Part shown: one piece after another, positions 33,817 to 42,854 of the stretch
Numbering within the stretch: position 1 is the first letter of the stretch
How the letters are laid out: each line of letters starts with the position of its first letter
Source: JBFMDN01 sp040753915
Lineage (GTDB): Bacteria > Desulfobacterota > Desulfomonilia > Desulfomonilales > Desulfomonilaceae
Direction of reading: 5' to 3'
Length of the DNA stretch: 64,000 bases
Assembly: GCA_040753915.1 (NCBI GenBank)
Contig: JBFMDN010000001.1
Location: forward strand, 1-64,000
The notes under the pieces: generated by a model
Database searches by the model: none
What the model was told of the DNA's origin: nothing
Seen by the model: only the letters and a program-made list of their open reading frames with translations
Made by a program: the position numbers and the translations under genes

Positions 33817-33966
33817 GCATTGCCTGCGGTTCCTGACTGTTCCGTTGATCGGCCCATTAGCACCGATTTTCGACAGAAGGGAATCGCGGTCATTGTGCGC
33901 TGTAATCTCTCCAGCGCTGCTCTCAAAGGGGGGGTAGCAGCTCTCACGTGGCTTTGGGGCTGGTTG

Positions 33967-34818
33967 TCACCGATTATGAAGGAGCAGAGTGTCACGGAGA
34001 AAATGCAGCATTCGGGCGAACGCGTCCATTATTACCGGATTTGAGTACCGGCTCTCTCCTTTGTTGAGGTCGTAATACACGTTGAAAAGGTGTTTCTGGC
34101 CTGGATAGATGTTAAGGTCGCAGCAACGCATGTGGGACTTGAGATCCAGGGCCAAACGCATGGCATACTTGACGTCGTACACCTCGTCCTCGTCGCCATG
34201 AAAGATTTGTACCGGCGGGAGTCGCATGGGGTCGTAAGGCATAACCCAGGGAGAACCGCCGTAGTTCCAGATCACCGCTTTTATGCGCAGGTCTCTCGAC
34301 GCGTAGGTGAGGGCAGCGTTGGCGGGCTGCGAATGGCCTGAAAGCGCAATGCGGCTCGCGTCCACCAATGGCCATCTGCAGAGAAAATCGACACATGCCC
34401 GAATTGAATTCAGGTACCACTCAATATCGAGTAACAACCGCGCCGCCACAACCCCCTGGTTGACGCTCACCTGGGCGTAGCCGAGTCCCTTATCCCAGGT
34501 GAATGGGCCAGGAAAGAGGCTTTCAGGATAGTTTGACGGGTCGACGAGGAGGACTACGAAGCCATAGCTCGCCAGGTGCTGGCAATGTTCATGGTACTGC
34601 GGTATGAGATGCGATCCGACCCCTACCCCCACGATTACCGCCGGCAGAGGCCGCTGGACTGCATAGTCTGGGAGAAAGCAGAACCCGGGAAGGTGACTGC
34701 CACTCGGCAGCGGAATGTGCACGCGGAAGCTATATCCGAGGGAAGGTGAGGGGAGCCAAATGAGGAAAAGGACCAAACATACGAGACCCATATATTGGGC
34801 AGCCGGAAAGCCTCTCAA
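33967..34818 (-). CDS. Secreted alpha/beta hydrolase-like protein
   Basis: A 283-residue protein with an N-terminal hydrophobic signal (MGLVCLVLFLIWLPSPSLGY). An alpha/beta-hydrolase body of the dienelactone-hydrolase type follows: LPAVIVGVGVGSH, then GFVVLLVDPSNYP. The nucleophile elbow is IALSGHSQPANAAL, the acid is in FHGDEDEVYDV and the histidine in YPGQKHLFN. The elbow has proline where most members have the last glycine of G-x-S-x-G. TTG 34818 is chosen because GGAGGG lies 7 nt upstream; GTG 34833 overlaps that site. Substrate unknown; esterase or peptidase activity is possible. Confidence 0.75.
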   Translation of the reverse strand: MRGFPAAQYMGLVCLVLFLIWLPSPSLGYSFRVHIPLPSGSHLPGFCFLPDYAVQRPLPAVIVGVGVGSHLIPQYHEHCQHLASYGFVVLLVDPSNYPESLFPGPFTWDKGLGYAQVSVNQGVVAARLLLDIEWYLNSIRACVDFLCRWPLVDASRIALSGHSQPANAALTYASRDLRIKAVIWNYGGSPWVMPYDPMRLPPVQIFHGDEDEVYDVKYAMRLALDLKSHMRCCDLNIYPGQKHLFNVYYDLNKGESRYSNPVIMDAFARMLHFLRDTLLLHNR

Positions 34819-35296
34819 TGAACTTCCCTCCACACCTCTCGAGAAAACATACCAGGAGTTATCGGAAGCACTGTGCCCTAGCCGCTATGCTGGGTCTGCC
34901 TGTCGAATAACTCATGAAAAGCACAGAAGTTAAGATGGCAACCTAACACTTTTCCTCAACCCAGTCAAGAATCGTGTCGGTTCGACATACCCCGGCCACG
35001 TATCGTGGAGCGCATTAAGACCAGGTGCGAACCTGATTCGCAAACCGAGTCACTAACCACAGCGTGAAGGCAACCAAAAGCCGTGCTCCACTATCGTGTC
35101 GGCCATAAGTCAGGAGCTCCTCAGGCACTGAAGCGAAATCTCGACCTCTATTGTAATCACCTGCCGCCCGAAGGCTCATTGGCTTTCAACTGCAATGAAT
35201 GCCACGCATATTCAATGCGTGGGAGTATAGAGCCAAGGGTGGCGGCTTTAGCCCGAGCCATTGAGGATGGCGGGAGCAGGGTACCCCGTACAACAC
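34819..35296. other. Gene-free stretch
   Basis: About 480 nt. Open frames on both strands here have no family features, no clear ribosome sites and frame-shifted composition. No tRNA or repeat was found. Confidence 0.45.
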
Positions 35297-35494
35297 CTAC
35301 TGGAGCTTTACCCTGCGCTCCAATTCTTGGATCTCCTCTTGAAGCCGTCTGCGACGTTCCCCTGCTATTCCTTTCCGGGGTGAGACGGGAATACCTTTGT
35401 CCGACGCCCCCGGCTTGGCATACACCAGTGGAAGACAGGAGAGGACCACACACGGTATGATGAGAAGCTTGGCCTCGAGGCCGCGGTGAGTCAC
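35297..35494 (-). CDS. Small secreted protein with coiled-coil tail
   Basis: A 65-residue frame with a convincing signal peptide (LLIIPCVVLSCLPLVYA, cleavage expected after VYA), a basic linker, and a short charged coiled coil at the C-terminus (RRRRLQEEIQELERRVK). It starts with GTG 8 nt after the stop of the DUF2233-like gene on the same strand, which suggests co-transcription. The ribosome site is weak. No family is recognised, so this remains a plausible hypothetical gene. Confidence 0.5.
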   Translation of the reverse strand: MTHRGLEAKLLIIPCVVLSCLPLVYAKPGASDKGIPVSPRKGIAGERRRRLQEEIQELERRVKLQ

Positions 35495-35502
35495 ATGTCT
35501 TT

Positions 35503-36663
35503 CTATCGTTTGGTCCTTTTGGATGTGTTACGAGAGATGGCCTTTTGGGCGGCAGAAGGGGTTCCGCGCATGAAAAACACAAAGAAGTCCTTTGTGTAAC
35601 CGTCTTCATATCGATTCAGCGTATACTTGGATTGCTCGGGAGAGAGCTTTGCCTTGGTAACAAGACTGCCGTACGTGTCCCTCAAGTAGAGATTGCCCAC
35701 GATATTTGCAGGGTTGGCATCCGCATGCATACCTCTCGAGCAGCCCGCCAGCACCAGAGCCTTGGCGAGGTCCTTGCTCCCAATATGATGGCCTATGGCG
35801 AAAACAAGATTTCCGTCGGGACGTATTCCGAAAGCACTCCTGTGAGCAACAAACCAGTGCTGCTTTCCGTCTACATCTTTGCCGCCTCCGCCGAGGAGGA
35901 ATCCAAGACCGATCTCGGAATCTTCCGTCTTGCCATTCTTGGTTATGGTCTGGACCACCATACCGTCCTTCACGATCAGGTGCCGTAGTTGTCGTGCGTC
36001 CCGCACGAGATCCTGGGGAATATCGGGGGTCCATTCCTGAATGTCTACAGAGCCATCCTTGTAGGAGATCAACGTGGCCATGCCGTCGACCATCGGATAG
36101 ATGACCTTGCCTCGAAAGATTGCACCTGCACCCTGGGAATGTCTCTGCTGCCACATCGCGTTCGTTATTGCCAGCACCCTGGGTGTCAGGGTGGGCTCGA
36201 CTTCTGAGAAGGCCTTTGCAGCCCCGGGTTCCTGTGACCCAACGTAATACTGGAGAAAAGCCTTATTCATATCAATGATCATCATGTAGACGATGGCATT
36301 CGGAAAATCCACACTGGGCCGGTAGAAAGTGCGATACACGACCGGCCGGCCCTTAGGATCTCGTGGCGAGCCCGCCGATTCCCAAACCCCTTCTCCAGGA
36401 AGGGCGGGAGACGTGTAAAGAGGCTTAATGTTATCGAGACTAAGGAGATCGAGAGAATCCCGAGCGAGGAGATCAGGGTCGTCTTCCTGCAAAACTACCC
36501 CTCCGTCCGCATTGGACTCTTCGCTCTTTTCCATCTGTTGCGAGGATGCACAAGCAGGCTCCGTGGGGAATCCGTCGATTTCCGTTCGTGAATCCGCGTG
36601 GAGGTTGAGCGCCGACCATCCCACGAGGGCTGCTACCGCCGTACACAGTATGCCTCTAAACAA
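35503..36663 (-). CDS. Secreted phosphodiester glycosidase-like (NAGPA/DUF2233) protein
   Basis: A 386-residue exported protein. An N-terminal signal (about 1-23) is followed by a disordered acidic part and a C-terminal domain (about 110-370) of the NAGPA/DUF2233 type: HRSAFGIRPDGNLVFAIG and DLAKALVLAGCSRGMHADAN. The human relative removes N-acetylglucosamine from phosphodiesters; bacterial members act on cell-surface polysaccharides or lipids. The usual DGG motif is replaced by MHADANPA, so activity may differ. The start is TTG 36663, about 9 nt after GAGGGTGG; this is less certain than the frame. Confidence 0.65.
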   Translation of the reverse strand: MFRGILCTAVAALVGWSALNLHADSRTEIDGFPTEPACASSQQMEKSEESNADGGVVLQEDDPDLLARDSLDLLSLDNIKPLYTSPALPGEGVWESAGSPRDPKGRPVVYRTFYRPSVDFPNAIVYMMIIDMNKAFLQYYVGSQEPGAAKAFSEVEPTLTPRVLAITNAMWQQRHSQGAGAIFRGKVIYPMVDGMATLISYKDGSVDIQEWTPDIPQDLVRDARQLRHLIVKDGMVVQTITKNGKTEDSEIGLGFLLGGGGKDVDGKQHWFVAHRSAFGIRPDGNLVFAIGHHIGSKDLAKALVLAGCSRGMHADANPANIVGNLYLRDTYGSLVTKAKLSPEQSKYTLNRYEDGYTKDFFVFFMRGTPSAAQKAISRNTSKRTKR

Positions 36664-37035
36664 AGGAAACCACCCTCAACAATTTTCGTAAACGAATCTC
36701 CTCAGAGGAGCTCATCCCAGCGTTCAGTTCTTATACCGCAGAATGCGAAAAATTTCAACCGGAACCCTCTGAGGACCTCGTCGGACGCTCATGTTGGAGG
36801 GATATGTGAGGAGAAAGCGCGTCCCGTGCTCCAGCGCAAGAGCTGGACTGCATAATCTGTAACCATCTCTGCCTGATTAAGCCGTGGTGGCCACTGAAGG
36901 CCCGACCGTTCTCCGCTGCGGGATGCACGAATGATCACGCTCCGGTAACTCTCGGGTAACCATCTTTCCCCCAATAAGAATCCACCTGATGCGGGACCCC
37001 GGAAAAGGGACGAAGTTCGGGACCTCCGTGTCCAC
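36664..37035. other. Gene-free stretch
   Basis: 372 nt between two minus-strand genes. No supported frame, hairpin or repeat was seen. Confidence 0.45.
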
Positions 37036-37470
37036 TTATGAGCCATATTCGGCAAGAGCCCTGATTAGCATCTCCTTGGGAACAGGTCCGAAAAAAGCGT
37101 TCTTGATCTCACCGTTGCGAATAATGAAGATAGTGGGAATTCTACTAATGCCGAATCTCCGAGCGATGAGGTTCTTGTCTGTATCAAGTTTTCCCACGAT
37201 CACACGGTCTTTGAGATCGTCGGCAAGCTCCCTCATGATGGGATCCAGCATTTTGCACGGGGAGCACCACTCGGCGTAGAAGTCTACTACTACCGGGCGC
37301 ACCATGGATGCTTCTACCACTTCCTTCTCAAAGTTCTCATCAGTGAAACTCTTCACATACCCCTGTTTTTCGGCCGTCCCTCGGTTCTGATAAGCCGCCC
37401 ACACGATAATCGAACCAGCAACAAAACAGAGAGAAACGGTTGTCACGATAGCGATACGAGACCTCTTCAT
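37036..37470 (-). CDS. Membrane-anchored thioredoxin-like protein
   Basis: A 144-residue protein with an N-terminal transmembrane anchor (about 6-26, IAIVTTVSLCFVAGSIIVWA) and a thioredoxin domain. The active site is FYAEWCSPCKMLDP, that is CSPC rather than the CGPC of cytosolic thioredoxin. The cis-proline region is RRFGISRIPTIFIIRNGE. It should reduce or exchange disulfides on the outer face of the membrane, and links to cytochrome c maturation or envelope protein repair are possible. The ATG at 37470 has GGAGG 4 nt upstream. It lies about 120 nt downstream of priA's end, with the same orientation. Confidence 0.85.
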   Translation of the reverse strand: MKRSRIAIVTTVSLCFVAGSIIVWAAYQNRGTAEKQGYVKSFTDENFEKEVVEASMVRPVVVDFYAEWCSPCKMLDPIMRELADDLKDRVIVGKLDTDKNLIARRFGISRIPTIFIIRNGEIKNAFFGPVPKEMLIRALAEYGS

Positions 37471-37591
37471 CTATCCTCCAGAAAGGTAGGAAACCTTTTT
37501 CTATTGTAACCACTTTTCCTGACATTGCCAATGTTAACCGTTGACGCGGCGAAAAGAGATGTCGAACGCTCTAAAAGGTGAGGGAAAGCTT

Positions 37592-39835
37592 CTACATCAG
37601 GTCTATTGGGTCAACGTCGATGACCACCTTAACCCCGTAGCCCTTGAGATGACCTTCTGCGCGCAAGGCCTTGGCAAGATCTCGCACGCAGCTGCGCTCC
37701 CTTCCTTTAAGGAGGACTTGCCATCGGAATTTGCCTACCAGCTTCTTGCGGGGACAGGGAGCGGCCCCCAGAACGGCCGGCTCGTTCGACTGTCCCTTGA
37801 GGAGCCGCGCTGCGCGAGCAATCTTGGCAGCATGGCTTTCAACACGGTTTTCATTGTTTCCCTCGACCCTCAGAAGAATCAGGTGCCCGAATGGAGGGTA
37901 GAAGAGCTCCTGACGCGCTACGGAGTCTTTTTCGAGGAATGCCTCATACTCATGAACTGCCGCATGTTGAATCGCCGGGTGATGGGGGTCGAAGGTTTGC
38001 AGGATTACTCTTCCCGAATCCGAGGCTCTGCCGGTCCTTCCAGCCACCTGGGTGAGCATCTGAAAAGTTCTTTCGCCGGCCCTGAAGTCAGGAAAATGGA
38101 GAGACAAGTCCCCGCACAGGATTCCGACCAGGGAAATCCCCGGGAAGTCATGCCCCTTGACTATCATCTGAGTTCCCGTCAGGATGTCGATCTGCCTTTT
38201 CCTGAACCGATCGAGGATTTTCTCCAGCTCATCTCGCTTTCTGGTGGAATCACGGTCGAGTCGTTCGATGCGCGCATCGGGGAAGTGCATCGATAGCTCT
38301 TCTTCCACCTTCTGAGTTCCCACTCCTCCGAAAAACAGTCTGGCTCCCGAACACTGGGGGCACAGCGGTGGCGCAGCCCGTGAGAAGCCGCAGAGGTGAC
38401 ATCTCAGCGCCCGAGCCTTCTTATGATGGGTCAGGCTCACATCACAATTGGGGCATACAAACACATGGCCGCACGAACGACACTGCGCGAAGGTGTCGAA
38501 TCCTCGCCGATTTATGAAAATCACCACCTGTTCACGCTTCGCGAGCGCCTCCCGGATGTTCGTAAGGAGCACAGGCGTGAGAAAGGCTCCTTTGCTGTCC
38601 TTGGCCATGGTCCCCCTCAAGTCCACGAGCTCGACGGTCGGCAAGAGGCCGCCATGGGAACGCACGGGAAGGTCGAGCCTCGTTATCCTTCCCCGCTGAG
38701 CGTTGACAAACGTCTCGAATGAAGGAGTGGCGCTGCCGAGGATGACAGTTCCCCCTTCAAGCTTTCCTCTTACCAAGGCCATGTCTTTGGCATTGTACGG
38801 GCAACTGTCTTCCTGCTTGTACGATGGGTCATGCTCCTCGTCCACGACGATGAGCCCCAGGTTTTCCAGGGGGACAAATATTCCCGAGCGCGCTGCGATG
38901 ACCACATTCACCTTTCCTGAGCTGATTCTCCGCCATTCGTCGAGTCTCTGGGCGCGAGTCAGTCCGCTGTGAAAAAGGGCAATCCCTCCGCCCAGGCGAC
39001 GGAGAAATCGGCGGGCTAACTGGGGAGTTAGCGCAATCTCCGGTACGAGAACGAGTGAGGTTTTCCCGTGTTCCCGAGCCCGGGCGATGGCACGAAGGTA
39101 CACTTCGGTCTTTCCCGAACCAGTTACTCCAAACAGGAGGAAGGGATGAAAGCCCCCGGCCTGAAGAGCTTCGTCTATCTGCCTGAAGGCCTCTTGTTGA
39201 TGGGGGGTCAAGTCCGGAGGATTCTCGCCCGATGGCCACTCCGTCCCGATAGGGTTGAGCAACTCAGGAATGTGGTTGCTCCGAACATTGGTTCTCGGGC
39301 GGGCAATTCTCTCTTCCACGCGGATCCACTGGCGTCGCTGGGCTTCCTCCAGCCCTTTCTTTCCCACGACCTTAGCGAGATCCTTGCACGAAATTGTTCC
39401 AGTCCGGAGCACCCTGTCTCGTACAGGATTCCCTGATGCCGCCTGTAGTGCGGCAAACCATTTTCTTCCCTCAGGGGTGAACAGGGCCCAGGGCTGGGAT
39501 CGTCTCTCGGAACCTGGTGGAAGAGCTGTCTTCAGGACCAGCCCCACCGGAAGCAAGTAATAGTCAGCGATCCACTGCAAAAAACCCCACAGGTTTCGCG
39601 TTAGGTATGGTTCTTCCTCAGGCACATCGGTGATTTCCTTGAGCTCACCACCGGGGTTCGAAGATGAGGGGTAGTCGACCACGAAGCCTGCACATATCTT
39701 CTTGCGAAAGGGAACGATTACCCGTCGCCCGACCTGCAAACGATTCTTGAACGCATCGGGCACCCGGTACGTGAAGACGCCGGCGAGCGGAAGCGGGATC
39801 GCTATGTCAACGAGAGGTGGTGCCACTTCGCTCAT
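37592..39835 (-). CDS. priA: Primosomal replication-restart helicase PriA
   Basis: A 747-residue superfamily 2 helicase that reloads DnaB at stalled forks. Walker A is FGVTGSGKTEVYLRAI, the DEAH-type box is VVDEEHDPSYKQ, and the zinc region is CRSCGHVFVCPNCD plus CHLCGFSRAAPPLCPQC (eight cysteines, two zinc sites). The C-terminal helicase motifs GTQMIVKGHDFP and QVAGRTGRA are intact. The N-terminal DNA-binding domain (VDIAIPLPLAGVFTYRVP) is also present. Full length for the family. The ATG at 39835 follows GGGGAAAA. Confidence 0.96.
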   Translation of the reverse strand: MSEVAPPLVDIAIPLPLAGVFTYRVPDAFKNRLQVGRRVIVPFRKKICAGFVVDYPSSSNPGGELKEITDVPEEEPYLTRNLWGFLQWIADYYLLPVGLVLKTALPPGSERRSQPWALFTPEGRKWFAALQAASGNPVRDRVLRTGTISCKDLAKVVGKKGLEEAQRRQWIRVEERIARPRTNVRSNHIPELLNPIGTEWPSGENPPDLTPHQQEAFRQIDEALQAGGFHPFLLFGVTGSGKTEVYLRAIARAREHGKTSLVLVPEIALTPQLARRFLRRLGGGIALFHSGLTRAQRLDEWRRISSGKVNVVIAARSGIFVPLENLGLIVVDEEHDPSYKQEDSCPYNAKDMALVRGKLEGGTVILGSATPSFETFVNAQRGRITRLDLPVRSHGGLLPTVELVDLRGTMAKDSKGAFLTPVLLTNIREALAKREQVVIFINRRGFDTFAQCRSCGHVFVCPNCDVSLTHHKKARALRCHLCGFSRAAPPLCPQCSGARLFFGGVGTQKVEEELSMHFPDARIERLDRDSTRKRDELEKILDRFRKRQIDILTGTQMIVKGHDFPGISLVGILCGDLSLHFPDFRAGERTFQMLTQVAGRTGRASDSGRVILQTFDPHHPAIQHAAVHEYEAFLEKDSVARQELFYPPFGHLILLRVEGNNENRVESHAAKIARAARLLKGQSNEPAVLGAAPCPRKKLVGKFRWQVLLKGRERSCVRDLAKALRAEGHLKGYGVKVVIDVDPIDLM

Positions 39836-40206
39836 GTGTTTTCCCCAAGTACAGCGGCGAACACTATGAGGTGTCTTGGCGAGTGACGCCGCGTTTCAAG
39901 GGGCCTCGCCAAGTCATCAGCGCTCAGGCTCTGCCGGGACAGTTCCTCCCCAAATGAGCTGAAGCACGAGAGAATGGCCGGCCTCTTGCCGATACCCTCT
40001 TTGGTCGATTCGCTCTCAAGAACATCTTTTCTCTGCTCTCACAATCGCCATAAATGGTCTGCCGCAAGCCCGATTCATCTATCAGAGACCGACGGCGTTG
40101 ACAAGACCTTCAGGAAAGGGCACTCTACGGCACAACGAGAGGGATCGCGGGACGCTTTCCTTCTTGGGGGACGCAATCACGCGCTTTTTGGAAATTTCGC
40201 TGCACC
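39836..40206. other. Gene-free stretch
   Basis: 371 nt between the divergent priA and membrane-protein genes. A 78-codon plus-strand frame here has no family features. No RNA or repeat was seen. Confidence 0.45.
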
Positions 40207-41712
40207 ATGATCCAGAGCTTCTTACTGAGCCGGCGTGGCCTGGCATTTCTCTGCTGCCTGTTCGCTGCCGCACCGTTCCTCGCCGTCTCCTATCCCCCCA
40301 TCACCGATCTGCCCCAACACAGCGCTCAGATTCGTCTGTTCTTGGACACGATCGCTAATCCCGAGGGATCACCATACAGGATTCAATGGCTTACACCGTA
40401 TAGTCTATCCTACCTCATTATGGGAGCTTCATGGGCTGTTTTCGGTCCCATGGACGCGGGAAGACTGGCGATGCTCACCATTGTGCTGCTCTGGGTCATA
40501 GCAATTCATGGGGTTGCGTCCGGAAGGAACCGGGCTGCCGCCAGTGCGTGCTTAGCTTCCGCATTTGTTCTCAATCATATAGTGAACTGGGGATTCTACA
40601 GCTTTGGCGTAGGATTCCCCATATTCTGTCTGTGGCTCGCCTTGACAGCAGAGAAGCAATGGCTCCAATTTCGACCTGGTCGAGCAACTGTTCTCCTAGG
40701 TGTGGGATTGCTTCTCTACACGAGCCACGTTCTCTGGCTCGCTGTCGGATTACTTTGGCTGGCACTCAGCGGTCTGCTTCTCCATAGGGACCCGAAGGGG
40801 ACTGTTGTCGCTCTCTCGTGTCTTGCCCCGCTGTTCGTGGCAGTCTGGTTTTGGTATCCCATGTTCTCCGAATCCAGCATGGCCACCCCCCCCCTGTGGG
40901 CCACCGGTCCATTGGACCGCCTTACACTCTCCGAGCTGACCGACAGCGCGCTCGGTGGAATCAAAGGGCCAGCGGAGCTGGCAGTCTTCGGACTGATTGC
41001 CGCATGGATAGTGGTGGGACTGTACCAAAACCGGTCTAACCTCAGAGACACAATTGACTGGAGCTTCCTCCTTGCCGGACTCATGTTCTTCTCCCTTGCC
41101 GTCTTTCTTCCTGACAAGTATATGAACACGATCAGATTCGGCCAGCGATGGATGCCCCCGGCATGGATCATGCTGGTTCTCGCGTTTCCGGCCCCAGCGC
41201 TTCGTCCCATCCTCGGACACGCGATGGCACTGACAGTCGTTGGGGCTTTCTGCACGGCCGTTGCATTCGCGTGGCTCTCCTTCGAGCGTACGGACATGTC
41301 AGGACTGAAGCAATCCTTGGAGGCGCTCCCCAATTCGTCTCGCGTCATGGGCTTGGCGTTCATGCGCCACAGTGAATCCGTGAAAGGCTGGCCGTTCATA
41401 CAGGCATTCGCGTACGCACAGGTGCTCAAGGGAGGGACCCTGAACTTCTCCTTCGCAGAATGGTCACCGTGCCTTGTTGTCCACAAAGTTCCGTTCCGGA
41501 GGCCCTGGACCGGGGGGCTGGAGTGGTTTCCCGAACGGGTGCAGCTATCGGATCTCGACCATTTCGACTTCCTTTTGGTCTTCGGTCCGGAGGAGATCCA
41601 CGAGAGGTGGGCGAAGCTTTCCAGATTGTCGCCGGTGACCCGGACCGGTAGGTGGAGACTCTATCGCGTCCTTCAACAACAAGGCGGTCCCCAATCACGT
41701 TCTCCGGGCTAA
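40207..41712 (+). CDS. Polytopic membrane protein, possible GT-C-type glycosyltransferase
   Basis: A 501-residue membrane protein with about ten hydrophobic helices and a soluble C-terminal part of about 120 residues. After the first helix it has YPPITDLPQHSAQIRLF, an Asp/His-containing loop in the place where GT-C glycosyltransferases keep their catalytic acid. No close family name comes to mind, so the assignment rests on topology and this loop. It stands alone between priA and a convergent gene group. The ATG is the first in frame, and its ribosome site is weak. Confidence 0.62.
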   Translation: MIQSFLLSRRGLAFLCCLFAAAPFLAVSYPPITDLPQHSAQIRLFLDTIANPEGSPYRIQWLTPYSLSYLIMGASWAVFGPMDAGRLAMLTIVLLWVIAIHGVASGRNRAAASACLASAFVLNHIVNWGFYSFGVGFPIFCLWLALTAEKQWLQFRPGRATVLLGVGLLLYTSHVLWLAVGLLWLALSGLLLHRDPKGTVVALSCLAPLFVAVWFWYPMFSESSMATPPLWATGPLDRLTLSELTDSALGGIKGPAELAVFGLIAAWIVVGLYQNRSNLRDTIDWSFLLAGLMFFSLAVFLPDKYMNTIRFGQRWMPPAWIMLVLAFPAPALRPILGHAMALTVVGAFCTAVAFAWLSFERTDMSGLKQSLEALPNSSRVMGLAFMRHSESVKGWPFIQAFAYAQVLKGGTLNFSFAEWSPCLVVHKVPFRRPWTGGLEWFPERVQLSDLDHFDFLLVFGPEEIHERWAKLSRLSPVTRTGRWRLYRVLQQQGGPQSRSPG

Positions 41713-41995
41713 CGCACCGATGCCATGCCACGGCAAGACCTCACTCAGCCCATCCCGAGCTCGAAGGTCCCGGCAGGTACGGACAGGCGGAAAGACGACA
41801 TCATGGTCGCGCGAACTGAAATCAGCGTCATTGTACCAGCCGACCACCACCGAGCCTTTGATCGGCACGTTGCACATTCAGAGCTCGTGCCTGCCCGAGC
41901 CCATGCCTATTGTTTCCAGTTGTCACGGTGAAAAAGACGAGCACTGCCGTTTGCAGCAGCAGGGTCCGGAGGGTTCATCGATACAGCGGCCAGGA

Positions 41996-42787
41996 CTAGC
42001 GCAATTGTTGCTGTGCTGCACTGTAGCTTGCTGCGGCTTCCCCGCGAACAGCCTCAAGAATCTTTTCCAGTCTGGCCTTGGAGGAGATGAGCTCGTGTCG
42101 CTTCACCTCGAGGGTAGCAGTACGTTTGTAGCCTTTTCGCATGAGAGCCCCCAGTATGCGCCGAAAATCAACGATCCCTTCACCTATGGGGAGATGGAGA
42201 TCGTCCCGAACTTCGTTCCCTCCGAGATTGTCGTGAAGGTGTACATGAGCGATGCGGCCGCTTAACCGTTCGATGATCTCGAACGAGGTGTTCCGTGTGC
42301 ACAATAATTGACCGTGTCCAACATCCAGCGTGATGCTCAGATGCGGCGCGCCGGCAAGAGCTCGTTCCAAGTCATCGGCGTTTTCCGAAAGGTTTTCGAT
42401 CCCTATCTCGACGCCAAGATCGTTCGCGAATGTCGTGATATGGCCGATTGCAACGATCTTATGGTCAACGATCTGGTGTTTGACGAACCGGGAATCGGTC
42501 CAGAGGTGTATAGTCAGAAAGCGTATCGCCATCGCCGCACAGGTGACAACCGTGTCTTCCAGCGCGGGAATGACTTTGGTCCATAAGTTCTTGATGTCAT
42601 TGGGAGGCCCTTCTCCCGGACCATGGGCTATCAGAGGAAGACCCTGCCCCAGGCCGTTTCTCACTCCGGAACGGAGCCAGTACTCACATGCTTGCTTGCT
42701 CGTGAGCGCGACTTCGCCAACCGAGAAGCCTGCCCTCTCGAGGAAATCTATGTCTTCGACAGACCTTACCTGGCCTCCGAAGATCAT
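41996..42787 (-). CDS. Sugar phosphate isomerase/epimerase-like TIM-barrel protein
   Basis: A 263-residue protein of the AP-endonuclease-2/xylose-isomerase-like TIM-barrel superfamily. Metal-binding positions are visible in GIENLSENADDL, TLDVGHGQLL and HVHLHDNLGG, and a last glutamate in ATLEVKRHE. Members are isomerases, epimerases or endonuclease IV relatives, and the substrate here is unknown. The ATG at 42787 follows AAGGAG. It lies 67 nt downstream of ahbC on the same strand, so the two may be co-transcribed. Confidence 0.8.
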   Translation of the reverse strand: MIFGGQVRSVEDIDFLERAGFSVGEVALTSKQACEYWLRSGVRNGLGQGLPLIAHGPGEGPPNDIKNLWTKVIPALEDTVVTCAAMAIRFLTIHLWTDSRFVKHQIVDHKIVAIGHITTFANDLGVEIGIENLSENADDLERALAGAPHLSITLDVGHGQLLCTRNTSFEIIERLSGRIAHVHLHDNLGGNEVRDDLHLPIGEGIVDFRRILGALMRKGYKRTATLEVKRHELISSKARLEKILEAVRGEAAASYSAAQQQLR

Positions 42788-42854
42788 GACAGATGTCTCC
42801 TTGCCATAGATCGACGCCCGGTGTGCCAGGCCGCAAAAAAAGGGGTCCCAACGA

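Noticed and set aside
35000..35060. GGTTCGA-type string suggesting a tRNA T-arm
   Set aside because: No acceptor, D- or anticodon arms could be built around it.
35083..35460. Plus-strand 125-codon frame
   Set aside because: No family features or ribosome site, and it overlaps the better-supported secreted frame on the other strand.
39974..40210. 78-codon frame before the membrane protein
   Set aside because: Overlaps the start of the next gene, with no motif or ribosome site.
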